From Clostridia bacterium (GTDB lineage Bacteria; Bacillota; Clostridia; Christensenellales; Borkfalkiaceae), in contig JAFTVF010000006.1 in the NCBI GenBank assembly GCA_017465865.1, positions 186,001 to 250,000 of the forward strand: DNA of 64,000 nt, written 5' to 3'. The translations under genes and the position numbers were made by a program. This document shows positions 9,134-18,525 of this stretch, one piece after another (the stretch's first letter is position 1; each line of letters starts with the position of its first letter). The notes below the pieces were generated by a model, which did not search any database, was not told where the DNA came from, and saw only the letters and a list, made by a program, of their open reading frames with translations.

Positions 9134-10327
9134 TTATGCCAAAATGTCTTTTTCGTGTTTCTGACCCTCGGAAACCGTCGCGCCGTCCGCTACGGTAACT
9201 CCTCTGCCAAGCACCACGATTTCTGCCGACGGGTCTTTCTCCGCGCCGATCGTTGCCCTTTCGCCGACCGTTACGTTTTCGTCGATAATCGAGTACGAAA
9301 CGGTTGCGCCTGCCTTGATTACGCTGTTTGCGAGCACTACCGCGTCTTTTACGGTCGCGCCCTCTTCTACCACGACGTTACTGCCAAGGATAGAGTTTTC
9401 AACCTTGCCGTAGATCTCGCAGCCGAGCGCCACCATGGAATTTTTCACGACCGCGTTTTCGCCGAAGTGTTCGGGCGGTGCGAGCGGGTTGCGGGAATGG
9501 ATCTTCCAGCTTTGGTCGCGCACGTCGAATTCGGGGTTTTCTCCAAGCAGGTCCATATTCGCTTGCCACAGCGAAGCGACCGTGCCAACGTCTTTCCAAT
9601 ACCCGTCGAACTGATAGGAGAACATTTTTTCGCCTGCGTTTAACATGGCGGGCAAAACGTCTTTACCGAAGTCTTTGGAAGAATTCGGGTTCGCGTCGTC
9701 CGCTTCGAGGTATTTGAAGAGTTTTTCCGCGTTGAAGATATAGATACCCATGGAAGCGAGCGTGCTTTTCGGCTGTTTGGGTTTTTCTTCGAACTGATAG
9801 ATCGATCCGTCGGGGTTGGTATTGAGAATACCGAATCTCGAAGCCTCGCTCAAAGGCACGTTAATCGCCGCGATTGTACAATCCGCGCCCGTTTTCTTGT
9901 GGGCTTTGAGCATTGCGGCGTAGTCCATTTTGTAAATGTGATCGCCCGATAATACGAGTACGTATTCGGGATTGTACATTTTCATAAAATGCAAGTTTTG
10001 ATAGATTGCGTTCGCCGTACCCTCATACCACGAAGAACGGGTTTTTGCCTGATACGGGGATAAGATATGTACGCCGCCGTAAGTTCTGTCAAGATCCCAC
10101 GGCTGACCGTTGCCGATGTATTCGTTGAGCACCAGCGGTTGGTATTGAGTTAATACCCCCACCGTGTCGATGCCCGAGTTTACGCAGTTGGAAAGCGGAA
10201 AATCGATAATACGGTATTTCGCCCCAAACGCAACGGCAGGTTTTGCAATATTCGTTGTCAAGGCGTATAAACGACTGCCTTGTCCGCCTGCCAGAAGCAT
10301 TGCTACGCATTCTTTCTTTCTTTGCAT
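9134..10327 (-). CDS. glgC: Glucose-1-phosphate adenylyltransferase
   Basis: A 397-residue enzyme making ADP-glucose from ATP and glucose-1-phosphate, the committed step of glycogen synthesis. The N-terminal loop [14 protein letters not shown] is intact, then [32 protein letters not shown] near residue 130, and GIYIF and FEEKP sugar-phosphate segments. The C-terminus holds hexapeptide repeats ([19 protein letters not shown]). It sits 18 bp after glgB and directly before its partner glgD. Confidence 0.97.
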   Translation of the reverse strand: MQRKKECVAMLLAGGQGSRLYALTTNIAKPAVAFGAKYRIIDFPLSNCVNSGIDTVGVLTQYQPLVLNEYIGNGQPWDLDRTYGGVHILSPYQAKTRSSWYEGTANAIYQNLHFMKMYNPEYVLVLSGDHIYKMDYAAMLKAHKKTGADCTIAAINVPLSEASRFGILNTNPDGSIYQFEEKPKQPKSTLASMGIYIFNAEKLFKYLEADDANPNSSKDFGKDVLPAMLNAGEKMFSYQFDGYWKDVGTVASLWQANMDLLGENPEFDVRDQSWKIHSRNPLAPPEHFGENAVVKNSMVALGCEIYGKVENSILGSNVVVEEGATVKDAVVLANSVIKAGATVSYSIIDENVTVGERATIGAEKDPSAEIVVLGRGVTVADGATVSEGQKHEKDILA

Positions 10328-10345
10328 AAAAGTTCCCCCTTCGGT

Positions 10346-12238
10346 TTAATTGATTTTTTGTAAAATAACGCAAGTCAGTTTGGGAATATTGAATTCGATA
10401 GAATATTCCTTACCGTGGCTATACGATTTTGCCGTATTGAATACACGTTTTTTAAGCGTTCCGCCTCCGCCGTAGCGGATCGCGTCGGTGTTGAAAAGCA
10501 TGCGGTATTTGCCCTTTGGCACGCCAAGACGGTAATGACCGTAATCCGAGCCGGAAAAATTGATCATGACCACGACGGCATTCCCCGCTCTGTCCTTGCG
10601 CTCGTAGGCGATAAAGTTGGTATCCGCGTCGTCTGCGGCGAGCCATTCGAACCCCTCCCAGCTATCCTCTATCTCGTAAAGCGCGGGCGTATTTTTATAA
10701 AGCGCGTTCAGCTCCTGTACCATTCTCTGCAATTTTACGTGCAGCGGGTATTGCGTGAGGAAAAACTCAACGCCCTCTTTATAATTCCATTCCTTGAATT
10801 GCCCGATTTCCGAGCCCATAAAGTTGAGTTTTTTGCCCGGGTGCGTCATCATATACCCTAAAAACGCGCGAACGCCTGAAAATTTCTCCCAGTATTCGCC
10901 GGGCATTTTACCGATCAAGGACGCTTTTCCGTGCACGACTTCGTCGTGGGAGATGGGCAAAACGTAATTTTCGGAGAACGCGTACATCATCGAAAAGGTC
11001 AATTTGCTATGCTCGTAACGGCGGAACAACGGATTTACGGAGAAATACCGCAAAACGTCGTTCATCCAGCCCATATTCCATTTGAAATTAAAACCTAAGC
11101 CCCCCATGCTCGTCGGGCGAGTAACCATAGGCCAAGCCGTGGATTCTTCCGCGATCATAAGCGCTTTGGGGAAGAACCCGAACACCGCCTCGTTTAAGCG
11201 GCGTAAAAACGCTACGGCTTCGAGATTTTTGTTCTCGCCGTAAATGTTCGGCACCCATTCCCCGGGGTGTTTGTCGTAATCGAGATACAGCATTGAAGCG
11301 ACCGCGTCAACGCGCAAACCGTCAACGTGGAACTTTTCAAAGAAGAAAATCGCGCTGGAAATCAGGAAAGAAACGACCTCGTTTCTGCCGTAATCGAATT
11401 TACGCGTGCCCCAGCCCTTATTCTCCTTTCTGTCCCACTGCGAAGCCTCGTACAACGCCTCTCCGTCGAATTCGTACAGCCCAAACGCGTCTTTGGGGAA
11501 ATGCGCGGGCACCCAATCGAGAATAACGCCGATACCTGCGCTATGGAAAGCGTCCACGAGATACATAAAATCGTGCGGTGTTCCAAGCCTTGACGTAACG
11601 GCATAATAGCCCGTTACCTGATACCCCCAAGAACCGTCGAAGGGGTGCTCCGTTACGGGCATGAATTCCACGTGCGTATATCCCATTTTTACGACGTAAT
11701 CCACAAGCTCTTTGGCAAGTTCGCGATAGGTGTAATAACTCCCGTCGGCGTGCAATCGCCAAGACAGCAGATTGACCTCGTATACGTTCATAGGCGAGCT
11801 GTAAATATTGCTATGCTTTTGCTTGTCCGAATATGCCTTATCTTTCCATTTATATCCCGACAAATCGTAAAGCTTGGAAGCATTCGACACGCCCCCGTCG
11901 GGCGTTTCCGCGTGAAAAGCGTAAGGATCGGCTTTATATAACGTCCTACCGTCCTTCGTTTGAATGCAATATTTATAGGCATCGTACTGTTTCAAACCTG
12001 CAATGAATAACTCAAACGTCTCGCCGTCGATCATTCTTTCCATGATATGAGAATCGGGATTCCAACCGTTGAATTCCCCTACGACGGATACCCTCTCGGC
12101 GCGCGGAGCCCAAACACGAAATACAAATCCACGTTTTCTTTTTACAACTGTAGGGTGCGCCCCCATCAATTCGTAAGTTTTGAAATTTTCTCCGTGATGG
12201 AACAAATGTAAAGGCAAATCCGTTTGAAATAAACTCAT
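10346..12238 (-). CDS. glgB: 1,4-alpha-glucan branching enzyme
   Basis: A 630-residue GH13 enzyme that transfers alpha-1,4 chains to make alpha-1,6 branches. A CBM48 domain lies at about residues 30-120 (GFVFRVWAPRAERVSVVGEFNGW). The barrel follows with VILDWVPAHFPKDA, the nucleophile region GLRVDAVASMLYLDY, the acid/base region LMIAEESTAWP, and LPISHDEVVHGK. The C-terminal beta domain ends at VILQKIN. It is the first gene of the operon, with a strong GGAGGACT ribosome site and its own promoter about 55 bp upstream. Confidence 0.97.
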   Translation of the reverse strand: MSLFQTDLPLHLFHHGENFKTYELMGAHPTVVKRKRGFVFRVWAPRAERVSVVGEFNGWNPDSHIMERMIDGETFELFIAGLKQYDAYKYCIQTKDGRTLYKADPYAFHAETPDGGVSNASKLYDLSGYKWKDKAYSDKQKHSNIYSSPMNVYEVNLLSWRLHADGSYYTYRELAKELVDYVVKMGYTHVEFMPVTEHPFDGSWGYQVTGYYAVTSRLGTPHDFMYLVDAFHSAGIGVILDWVPAHFPKDAFGLYEFDGEALYEASQWDRKENKGWGTRKFDYGRNEVVSFLISSAIFFFEKFHVDGLRVDAVASMLYLDYDKHPGEWVPNIYGENKNLEAVAFLRRLNEAVFGFFPKALMIAEESTAWPMVTRPTSMGGLGFNFKWNMGWMNDVLRYFSVNPLFRRYEHSKLTFSMMYAFSENYVLPISHDEVVHGKASLIGKMPGEYWEKFSGVRAFLGYMMTHPGKKLNFMGSEIGQFKEWNYKEGVEFFLTQYPLHVKLQRMVQELNALYKNTPALYEIEDSWEGFEWLAADDADTNFIAYERKDRAGNAVVVMINFSGSDYGHYRLGVPKGKYRMLFNTDAIRYGGGGTLKKRVFNTAKSYSHGKEYSIEFNIPKLTCVILQKIN

Positions 12239-12295
12239 TCAGTCCTCCTACGCCTAATATCGGCAAAAATATTATCTTGCCCTTAGTATGTTTCT

Positions 12296-12324
12296 ATTGT
12301 ACTACATTTTTTAAATATTTTCAA
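12296..12324 (-). promoter_or_regulatory. Promoter of the glycogen operon
   Basis: Minus strand TTGAAA (12319-12324), 17 bp, TACAAT (12296-12301), with a leader of about 50 bases before glgB. Confidence 0.65.
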
Positions 12325-12422
12325 GGATATTACAGAAAAAATTTATTTATTTTGTTAATTTTTTTGTCAAATAACCCATATTTCGGTAATTTTATAAAAA
12401 AACCGGGTTGATTATGTCAGAC

Positions 12423-12474
12423 ATAGGTATTATGCTTCGCGTGGCAATATAATTACGACACACATAATACCTAT
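12423..12474. repeat. 12-bp perfect inverted repeat upstream of the glycogen operon promoter
   Basis: ATAGGTATTATG (12423-12434) and its exact reverse complement CATAATACCTAT (12463-12474) are separated by 28 bases. It lies about 100 bp upstream of the glgB -35 box and just before the coaE terminator. It may be a bipartite regulator site. The rest of the 336-bp gap 12239-12574 holds only the glgB promoter and leader and the coaE terminator; no gene is seen there. Confidence 0.6.
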
Positions 12475-12499
12475 ATATCGCTTTATATAAAAATAAACA

Positions 12500-12534
12500 G
12501 GCAACTCCCCCTATTTTTCAAGCGGGGAATTGCC
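12500..12534 (-). terminator. Terminator of the polA-coaE transcript
   Basis: GGCAACTCCCC pairs with GGGGAATTGCC with one mismatch. On the minus strand the stem is followed by TGTTTATTTTTA. It lies 40 bases after the coaE stop. Confidence 0.75.
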
Positions 12535-12574
12535 CGATAAAATTCAATAAAATACTTGTTTCACATTTTTTGTT

Positions 12575-13165
12575 TCACAAAAGCTTTATAATCTTGGAGA
12601 TTTCTTTTGTTAAATCACCGATCTGCCCTTTGTTATTCAGAAGATAGGCATTGCAATTTTTATAGCGTAAAATCGCTTGCTTGGACGAATAATCAAATTG
12701 GGTTTTCATACGGCTTTTAATTTTTTCTTCCGAGGTATGATCCCGCTCGATCAGCGCTTTGACGCGCTCCTCGCCGTTTCGCAGTACAACGATAACGCCG
12801 TCAAACAGACTTTCGTAATTGTTCTCAAACAGCAACGGTACTTCTGCAAAAACCAAATCCGAAGCCGAATTGTTCATTCGCTCAAACAGCGTTTGCATAA
12901 TCAGCGGATGCGCGATATCGTTCAAAATCCCTCTGGACTCTTCATTTTGAAAGATGATTTCCGATAAAATCTTCCGATCGATCGCGCCCTCACGAATACA
13001 CTTTGGAAACTTTTCTTGAATTTCCGCAACGTATGCTTTGGATACGATAATTTCTTTATAAATTTCATCGCAGGAAAAAACGGGATATCCCATTTTGGAG
13101 ATTTCCCTTAACACAGTAGACTTTCCACTGCCGATCCCGCCTGTTACCGCAATCTTTTTCTTCAT
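12575..13165 (-). CDS. coaE: Dephospho-CoA kinase
   Basis: A 196-residue P-loop kinase that phosphorylates the ribose 3'-OH of dephospho-CoA, the last step of coenzyme A synthesis. The P-loop is AVTGGIGSGKST at residues 5-16, followed by the family segment GYPVFSCDEIYKE. DIAHPLIMQ and VFAEVPLLFENN in the middle match the CoA-binding and lid regions. Its size is normal. It lies 71 bp downstream of polA, a pairing common in Bacillota. Confidence 0.94.
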   Translation of the reverse strand: MKKKIAVTGGIGSGKSTVLREISKMGYPVFSCDEIYKEIIVSKAYVAEIQEKFPKCIREGAIDRKILSEIIFQNEESRGILNDIAHPLIMQTLFERMNNSASDLVFAEVPLLFENNYESLFDGVIVVLRNGEERVKALIERDHTSEEKIKSRMKTQFDYSSKQAILRYKNCNAYLLNNKGQIGDLTKEISKIIKLL

Positions 13166-13236
13166 ACTTCCTTGAATGTTTCACAAACATTGTTTCATTT
13201 CAATTGCATATGAAACGATAATCGTGAAACAAATAA

Positions 13237-15807
13237 TTATTTTGTGTCGAACCAAGTTTGACCAACGCCGACTTCAACGGTCAAAGGCACTTTCAAAGCC
13301 ACGGCGTTTTCCATTTCGTCTTTCAGAATTCGGCTTACTGTTTCCGCTTCGTTTTCGGGGCAGTCGATGACCAATTCGTCGTGCACCTGCAAAACGAGCC
13401 GCGCTTTATACCCGCCCTCCGTTAATTTTTTATGCACGTTGATCATAGCGATCTTGATAATGTCCGAGCTTGAACCCTGCAAAGGCATATTCATAGCGGC
13501 GCGTTCGCCGAACGAGCGCACGTTATAGTTAGAGGAGCGCAATTCGTTAATGACGCGGCGACGGCCGAGCAGTGTTTCCACGTATCCGTCCCGCGTTGCT
13601 TTTTCAACGTTCCCGTTCATATACGTTTTTACGTCCGAATACGTTTCGAAATATTTATCGATATAGGCTTTCGCTTTTTTCGCGCTTACGCTTAAATCGT
13701 TGCCAAGTCCAAACGCGCTGATCCCGTAAATAATGCCGAAATTGACGGCTTTTGCATCCCTGCGCATCTGCGGCGTTACGGCATTTAACGGCACTTCAAA
13801 CACCTGCGAAGCGGTGATCGAGTGAATGTCTTTATCTTCGCAATACGCCGCGATCAATTCCTTACAACCCGAAAAATGCGCCAAAAGCCGTAATTCGATT
13901 TGAGAATAATCGGCGTCAATCAGCACGTAGCCATCGCTTGCCGTGAAGAGTTTTCTAAGCTCTCGGCCCTCGTCCGTCCGAATGGGAATGTTTTGTAAAT
14001 TAGGCTTTTCGCTGGACAAACGCCCCGTTTGCGTTGCGGTCTGGTTGTACGTCGTATGCACTTTTCCGTTTACGATCAGAGGCTTAAACCCCTCGATATA
14101 GGTAGAATTGATCTTCTGTATCTTCCGATACCGTAACAACAGGCGCACGATCTCCGATTCTTCCGCATATTTTTCCAGTTCTTCCGCGGTCGTTTTATAG
14201 CTTTTACTGTCCTTATTCTTTTTTACGCCCGCGCCGATACGCAGTTTTTCGAATAAAATCTTTCCAAGCTGCTGCGTGGAATTGATATTGAATTTTTCCC
14301 CCGCAAGCGCGTAGATTTTTTCGACAAGCTCGGCGATCTCTTTATTATATCTCCCCGACAGCTCTTGCAGGCTGGGAATATTCACGCATACGCCCTGTAT
14401 TTCCATATCAAACAGAACTCGTACGAGCGGTAATTCTACCTCATCGTAGAGTTTCTTTTCCTGTGCCCGCAACTCCGAAAGATAAAGTTTTCGCAACGCG
14501 TACAATCCGTACGCTTTGTGTTTCTCGGGCAAGGAATGATAATTCAAGCAAAAATCCAGCCCGTCGGTATTGCTCAGTCCGTCAGCAAGGCATTTGAGAA
14601 TGGCAACGTCGTCAAACGGCGCAGAATGCTCTATTTCGTACGCAACCAGACGGCGCATGACTTCTTTCACGTTATAGGAAATAACCCGTTTATTACCGCA
14701 ATAAACGGCTTTTAACACGGGCAGAAGCTGATAATCGTAAAACCCAACGTCCAAAAGCCCCGTTTTTACGGGTAGGAAATATTCAACGTTATCATTCGAC
14801 GGACTGTATATACGCAATTCCTTGTCCGTCCAATAACAAGCGATTTCTTGTTCGGCGTTTTCCACGCAAGAAATTACTTCGTCGATTGTTTCAGTAATAC
14901 GCTCTTTTATTTGAATTTCGGCGTTTGAAACCGTTTTAACCTCGGCTGTTTCTTCTTCGGTAAATATATTTTTGGAAAGCAAGCTCTTAAATTCAAGCTC
15001 GGTAAATTTCTCACGGAGCACACGGTCGAACGGCATTTTCAAAAGACATTCCGAAAGGGAAATTTCCACGGGCGCTTGCACGTCGATCGTTGCCAGCGTT
15101 TTGGAAAAATACGCGTTTTCCTTGCCGTCTTCTAACTTTTTATGCAATGCGCCGCCGATTTCGTTAAGATGCGCGTATATCCCGTCTACGTTCCCGTATT
15201 TTTCAAGCAGCGACATTGCGGACTTTTCCCCGATCCCCGCAACGCCAGGGATATTATCCGATTTATCGCCCATAAGCGCTTTCAAATCGATGATTTGCGA
15301 CGGGATAAGCCCTATCTCGTCTTTGAAATTTTCCTGCGTTAATTCGAGAATTTCGCTCACGCCTTTGCGGGTAAAGCAGACGTTGGTGCTCTCGTCTACG
15401 AGCTGATATGCGTCCCTATCCCCCGTATAAATATAGGTAGGCAGATCGAATTTCTTGGCGAGCGTACCGATCACGTCGTCGGCTTCGTAGCCCTCGATTT
15501 CACAGATTCGGATATTCATAAGCCGTAAAACGTCTTTCAGGACGGGAAACTGCGCCGCAAGATCGTCGGGCATAGGCTTTCTGCCCGCCTTGTACTCGTC
15601 GTACATTTTATGACGGAATGTTTTAGCGTGCACGTCGAACGCAACGGCTACGTGCGTAGGCGCTTTATCCGAGATGATTTTTAGTAATAATTTTACAAAC
15701 CCGAATACGCCGTTCGTCGGCAAACCGTCTTTGGTCGTAAAAACGGGGGTTGCATAGAACGCGCGATTGAGTAAACTGTTTCCGTCGATCAAAACCAATT
15801 TTTCCAT
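13237..15807 (-). CDS. polA: DNA polymerase I
   Basis: An 856-residue family A polymerase for Okazaki-fragment processing and repair. The N-terminal 5' nuclease (about 1-265) has LVLIDGNSLLNRAFYA, GYEADDVIG, YTGDRDAYQLV and IPGVAGIGEKSA. The middle domain (about 300-460) occupies the place of the 3'-5' exonuclease but its DxE motif is missing (EIACYWTDKELRIY), so proofreading is probably lost, as in Bacillus Pol I. The polymerase domain has DYSQIELRLLAHFSG (motif A), RRDAKAVNFGIIYG (motif B) and VHDEL (motif C). The start is supported by an upstream AAGGA and a sigma-A promoter. Confidence 0.97.
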   Translation of the reverse strand: MEKLVLIDGNSLLNRAFYATPVFTTKDGLPTNGVFGFVKLLLKIISDKAPTHVAVAFDVHAKTFRHKMYDEYKAGRKPMPDDLAAQFPVLKDVLRLMNIRICEIEGYEADDVIGTLAKKFDLPTYIYTGDRDAYQLVDESTNVCFTRKGVSEILELTQENFKDEIGLIPSQIIDLKALMGDKSDNIPGVAGIGEKSAMSLLEKYGNVDGIYAHLNEIGGALHKKLEDGKENAYFSKTLATIDVQAPVEISLSECLLKMPFDRVLREKFTELEFKSLLSKNIFTEEETAEVKTVSNAEIQIKERITETIDEVISCVENAEQEIACYWTDKELRIYSPSNDNVEYFLPVKTGLLDVGFYDYQLLPVLKAVYCGNKRVISYNVKEVMRRLVAYEIEHSAPFDDVAILKCLADGLSNTDGLDFCLNYHSLPEKHKAYGLYALRKLYLSELRAQEKKLYDEVELPLVRVLFDMEIQGVCVNIPSLQELSGRYNKEIAELVEKIYALAGEKFNINSTQQLGKILFEKLRIGAGVKKNKDSKSYKTTAEELEKYAEESEIVRLLLRYRKIQKINSTYIEGFKPLIVNGKVHTTYNQTATQTGRLSSEKPNLQNIPIRTDEGRELRKLFTASDGYVLIDADYSQIELRLLAHFSGCKELIAAYCEDKDIHSITASQVFEVPLNAVTPQMRRDAKAVNFGIIYGISAFGLGNDLSVSAKKAKAYIDKYFETYSDVKTYMNGNVEKATRDGYVETLLGRRRVINELRSSNYNVRSFGERAAMNMPLQGSSSDIIKIAMINVHKKLTEGGYKARLVLQVHDELVIDCPENEAETVSRILKDEMENAVALKVPLTVEVGVGQTWFDTK

Positions 15808-15839
15808 ATTTTGAAATTCCTTAACTCGTATCTTATATT

Positions 15840-15868
15840 ATTGTACCACGAAATAAAAAAAATCGCAA
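15840..15868 (-). promoter_or_regulatory. Promoter of polA-coaE
   Basis: Minus strand TTGCGA (15863-15868), 17 bp, TACAAT (15840-15845), with a leader of about 30 bases carrying AAGGA. Confidence 0.65.
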
Positions 15869-15925
15869 GAGAATTAAAATGTTAAAAAAAAGATTTAGAA
15901 ATTTGTGAAAACGCCTTATAAACGC

Positions 15926-15954
15926 TTGATTTTTTTTTGATAATTCAGTATAAT
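15926..15954 (+). promoter_or_regulatory. Promoter of tRNA-Leu
   Basis: TTGATT (15926-15931), 17 bp, TATAAT (15949-15954), 39 bases before the tRNA. Confidence 0.75.
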
Positions 15955-15993
15955 GATAAGGCTTTCGTAAGTGGGAAGCAAAACGAAATAAAC

Positions 15994-16079
15994 GCCGAAG
16001 TGGTGGAATGGCAGACGCGATGGACTCAAAATCCATTGTTGGAGACAACGTGTGGGTTCAAGTCCCACCTTCGGCACCA
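15994..16079 (+). tRNA. tRNA-Leu (anticodon CAA)
   Basis: An 86-base class II tRNA. Acceptor GCCGAAG pairs with CTTCGGC, discriminator A, and CCA is encoded. The anticodon stem ATGGA/TCCAT encloses loop CTCAAAA, giving anticodon CAA. A long variable arm (TTGGAGACAAC) and the T arm GTGGG-TTCAAGT-CCCAC are clear. Confidence 0.96.
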
Positions 16080-16112
16080 AAAAAGGAACAGGCAAATGCC
16101 TGTTCCTTTTTT
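16079..16112 (+). terminator. Terminator of tRNA-Leu
   Basis: AAAGGAACAGGCA and TGCCTGTTCCTTT form a perfect stem with a tiny loop, followed by a T-run. It begins at the encoded CCA. Confidence 0.85.
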
Positions 16113-16127
16113 GGCTATTACGAAAAT

Positions 16128-16278
16128 AGGTGGGACTTGAGGGTGGAGAAATTTTCGGGAGAAAATTGTTGACTTCGTAAAGCAAGAATAACAAACAAGT
16201 AAGACAGTCAACCAAACGATTGATAATCGTTTGTCGGGGCGCGCCGCTAAAGGCGCAAATCCCACCTTCGGCACCAAA
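16128..16278 (+). repeat. tRNA-Leu 3'-end echo (one inverted stub plus one direct copy)
   Basis: Bases 16128-16140 are the exact reverse complement of tRNA bases 16058-16070 (T loop and T stem). Bases 16260-16278 repeat tRNA bases 16063-16081 exactly (19 bp, T stem to CCA plus two A); with one mismatch the copy extends back to 16256. Between them are GTTGAC/GTCAAC arms, an 8-bp hairpin AAACGATT/AATCGTTT, GTCGGGG at 16233-16239 and a GCGCC/GGCGC hairpin. The region has no tRNA 5' half and cannot fold as a tRNA. The same arrangement follows tRNA-Thr at 24298-24398. Confidence 0.85.
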
Positions 16279-16281
16279 TAA

Positions 16282-16319
16282 GGATAGGGAGTACTTTCGT
16301 ATAAAAGTACTCCCTATCC
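16282..16319. terminator. Bidirectional terminator after the tRNA-Leu echo and the ROK kinase gene
   Basis: GGATAGGGAGTACTTT and AAAGTACTCCCTATCC form a perfect 16-bp stem with a 6-base loop, four bases after the copied CCA and ten bases before the ROK gene stop on the other strand. T-tracts are weak on both sides. Confidence 0.7.
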
Positions 16320-16328
16320 GTTTATTAC

Positions 16329-17294
16329 TTATTCGTCTAAATGCTCAACGGCAAGCGCGTATGCGCCGTAGATCCCCGCTTTGTTGCCGAGCTTTGCGCC
16401 GACGATCTTTAACGGCACGATATCCATCGCGACGTAGCTTCTCGCGTTTACCGCTTTACGAAGCGGCTCGAAAAGGGTTTCGCCCTCGTTTGCGATACCG
16501 CCGCCGAGGACAATGGCTTCGGGGCGTAATATATTGACGAAATCGGCAATGCCTTCGGACAAATACCCGACGAATTGTTCTACGACCCGTTTCGCCGTTT
16601 TGTCCCCGTTTTTCGCCGCGATAAACGCCGTTCTGCCGTTTACGTTTTCGATTTCACCCTCGGCGATCTCCCACATTTGGCTATTGAGATCCTCCACCAT
16701 TGCATGGCGGGTCTGTAAGATGAGCGCCGAAGCAGAGGCGTATTTTTCATAGCAACCGCGCCGTCCGCACGCGCAAGGCAATCCGCCCTCGCGAATGGTG
16801 ATATGCCCGAATTCCGCGCCCGCGCTTTGATAGCCCTCGATAAGCTCCCCGTCGAATACCATACCCCCGCCGACTCCCGTGCCGATCGTGAGCAGAATAC
16901 TGCTTTGGTACTGCGAGGTCGCGCCGAATTTCGATTCGCCGAGCGCCGCGATATTCGCATCGTTGGCGATATACGTTTTTTTGCCCGTTAATTCTTGCAG
17001 CTTTTCGGCAAGCGGTGCGTTTTGCCAATCGAAATTGCTCCAACGAAGTACCACGCCACGGCGGCTGTCCACTACGCCCGGCGCGCCTACGCCGATCGCT
17101 TGCACTTCCGAAAAGTCCGCGTTTGCTTTTTTCGCTAAGCGTTCGGATAATTCGGCGAGCCGTTTCACCGTACCCTCGAAACCGTCCGAAGCGTTCGTTT
17201 TTACTTTTTCTTCGCAGAGCAGCTCGCCCGATAAGGAAAACAGTCCGCCTTTCGCGCTCATACCGCCTAAATCGATCCCGATAATATATTGCAT
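16329..17294 (-). CDS. ROK-family sugar kinase, probable glucokinase
   Basis: A 321-residue cytoplasmic ATP-dependent hexose kinase of the ROK family. The ATP motif IGIDLGGMSAKGGL starts at residue 4, and IANDANIAALGE near residue 105 holds the catalytic aspartate. The zinc site GLPCACGRRGCYEKYAS, typical of ROK kinases, comes at about residues 175-192. No DNA-binding domain is present, so it is an enzyme and not a NagC-type repressor. It starts one base after the NahK-like gene ends, so the two are co-transcribed. Glucose is the default substrate for this subgroup; N-acetylhexosamine or mannose kinases look alike. Confidence 0.88.
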   Translation of the reverse strand: MQYIIGIDLGGMSAKGGLFSLSGELLCEEKVKTNASDGFEGTVKRLAELSERLAKKANADFSEVQAIGVGAPGVVDSRRGVVLRWSNFDWQNAPLAEKLQELTGKKTYIANDANIAALGESKFGATSQYQSSILLTIGTGVGGGMVFDGELIEGYQSAGAEFGHITIREGGLPCACGRRGCYEKYASASALILQTRHAMVEDLNSQMWEIAEGEIENVNGRTAFIAAKNGDKTAKRVVEQFVGYLSEGIADFVNILRPEAIVLGGGIANEGETLFEPLRKAVNARSYVAMDIVPLKIVGAKLGNKAGIYGAYALAVEHLDE

Positions 17295-17295
17295 A

Positions 17296-18378
<1,083 letters not shown>

Positions 18379-18391
18379 TCAGGTTTTCTCT

Positions 18392-18420
18392 ATTATACCT
18401 TTTCTTCGTAAAAATTGCAA
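18392..18420 (-). promoter_or_regulatory. Promoter of the NahK-ROK operon
   Basis: Minus strand TTGCAA (18415-18420), 17 bp, TATAAT (18392-18397), then AAAGGAG before the ATG at 18366. Confidence 0.7.
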
Positions 18421-18425
18421 TAGAA

Positions 18426-18478
18426 ATTATTTCTGCGTTATTTGGTATTCTTTCACAATTAAAATCGCGCGAAATAAT
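18426..18478. promoter_or_regulatory. Candidate operator pair between divergent promoters
   Basis: ATTATTTC (18426-18433) and its reverse complement GAAATAAT (18471-18478) flank 37 bases. The first also lies in the palindrome AGAAATTATTTCT (18422-18434). They sit between the NahK promoter and the AraC promoter, so the AraC protein is the natural candidate to bind. This is inference from position and symmetry. Confidence 0.4.
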
Positions 18479-18490
18479 TATTAAAAACAG

Positions 18491-18519
18491 TTTACAAAAT
18501 ATTTTTTATTTGTTATAAT
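18491..18519 (+). promoter_or_regulatory. Promoter of the AraC regulator, predicts a leaderless mRNA
   Basis: TTTACA (18491-18496), 17 bp, TATAAT (18514-18519). Six bases separate it from the ATG at 18526, so the expected start site is the start codon itself. No Shine-Dalgarno is present. Confidence 0.75.
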
Positions 18520-18525
18520 ACGAAT

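Noticed and set aside
12239..12574. Hidden small gene or riboswitch in the longest gap
   Set aside because: No ribosome site with an open frame and no recognisable riboswitch core; only promoter, inverted repeat and terminator are supported.
16026..16277. Short minus-strand frames across tRNA-Leu and its echo
   Set aside because: They are translations of tRNA and hairpin sequence, with no ribosome site.
16256..16278. tRNA-Leu echo as a second tRNA gene
   Set aside because: No acceptor 5' strand, D arm or anticodon arm precedes it.
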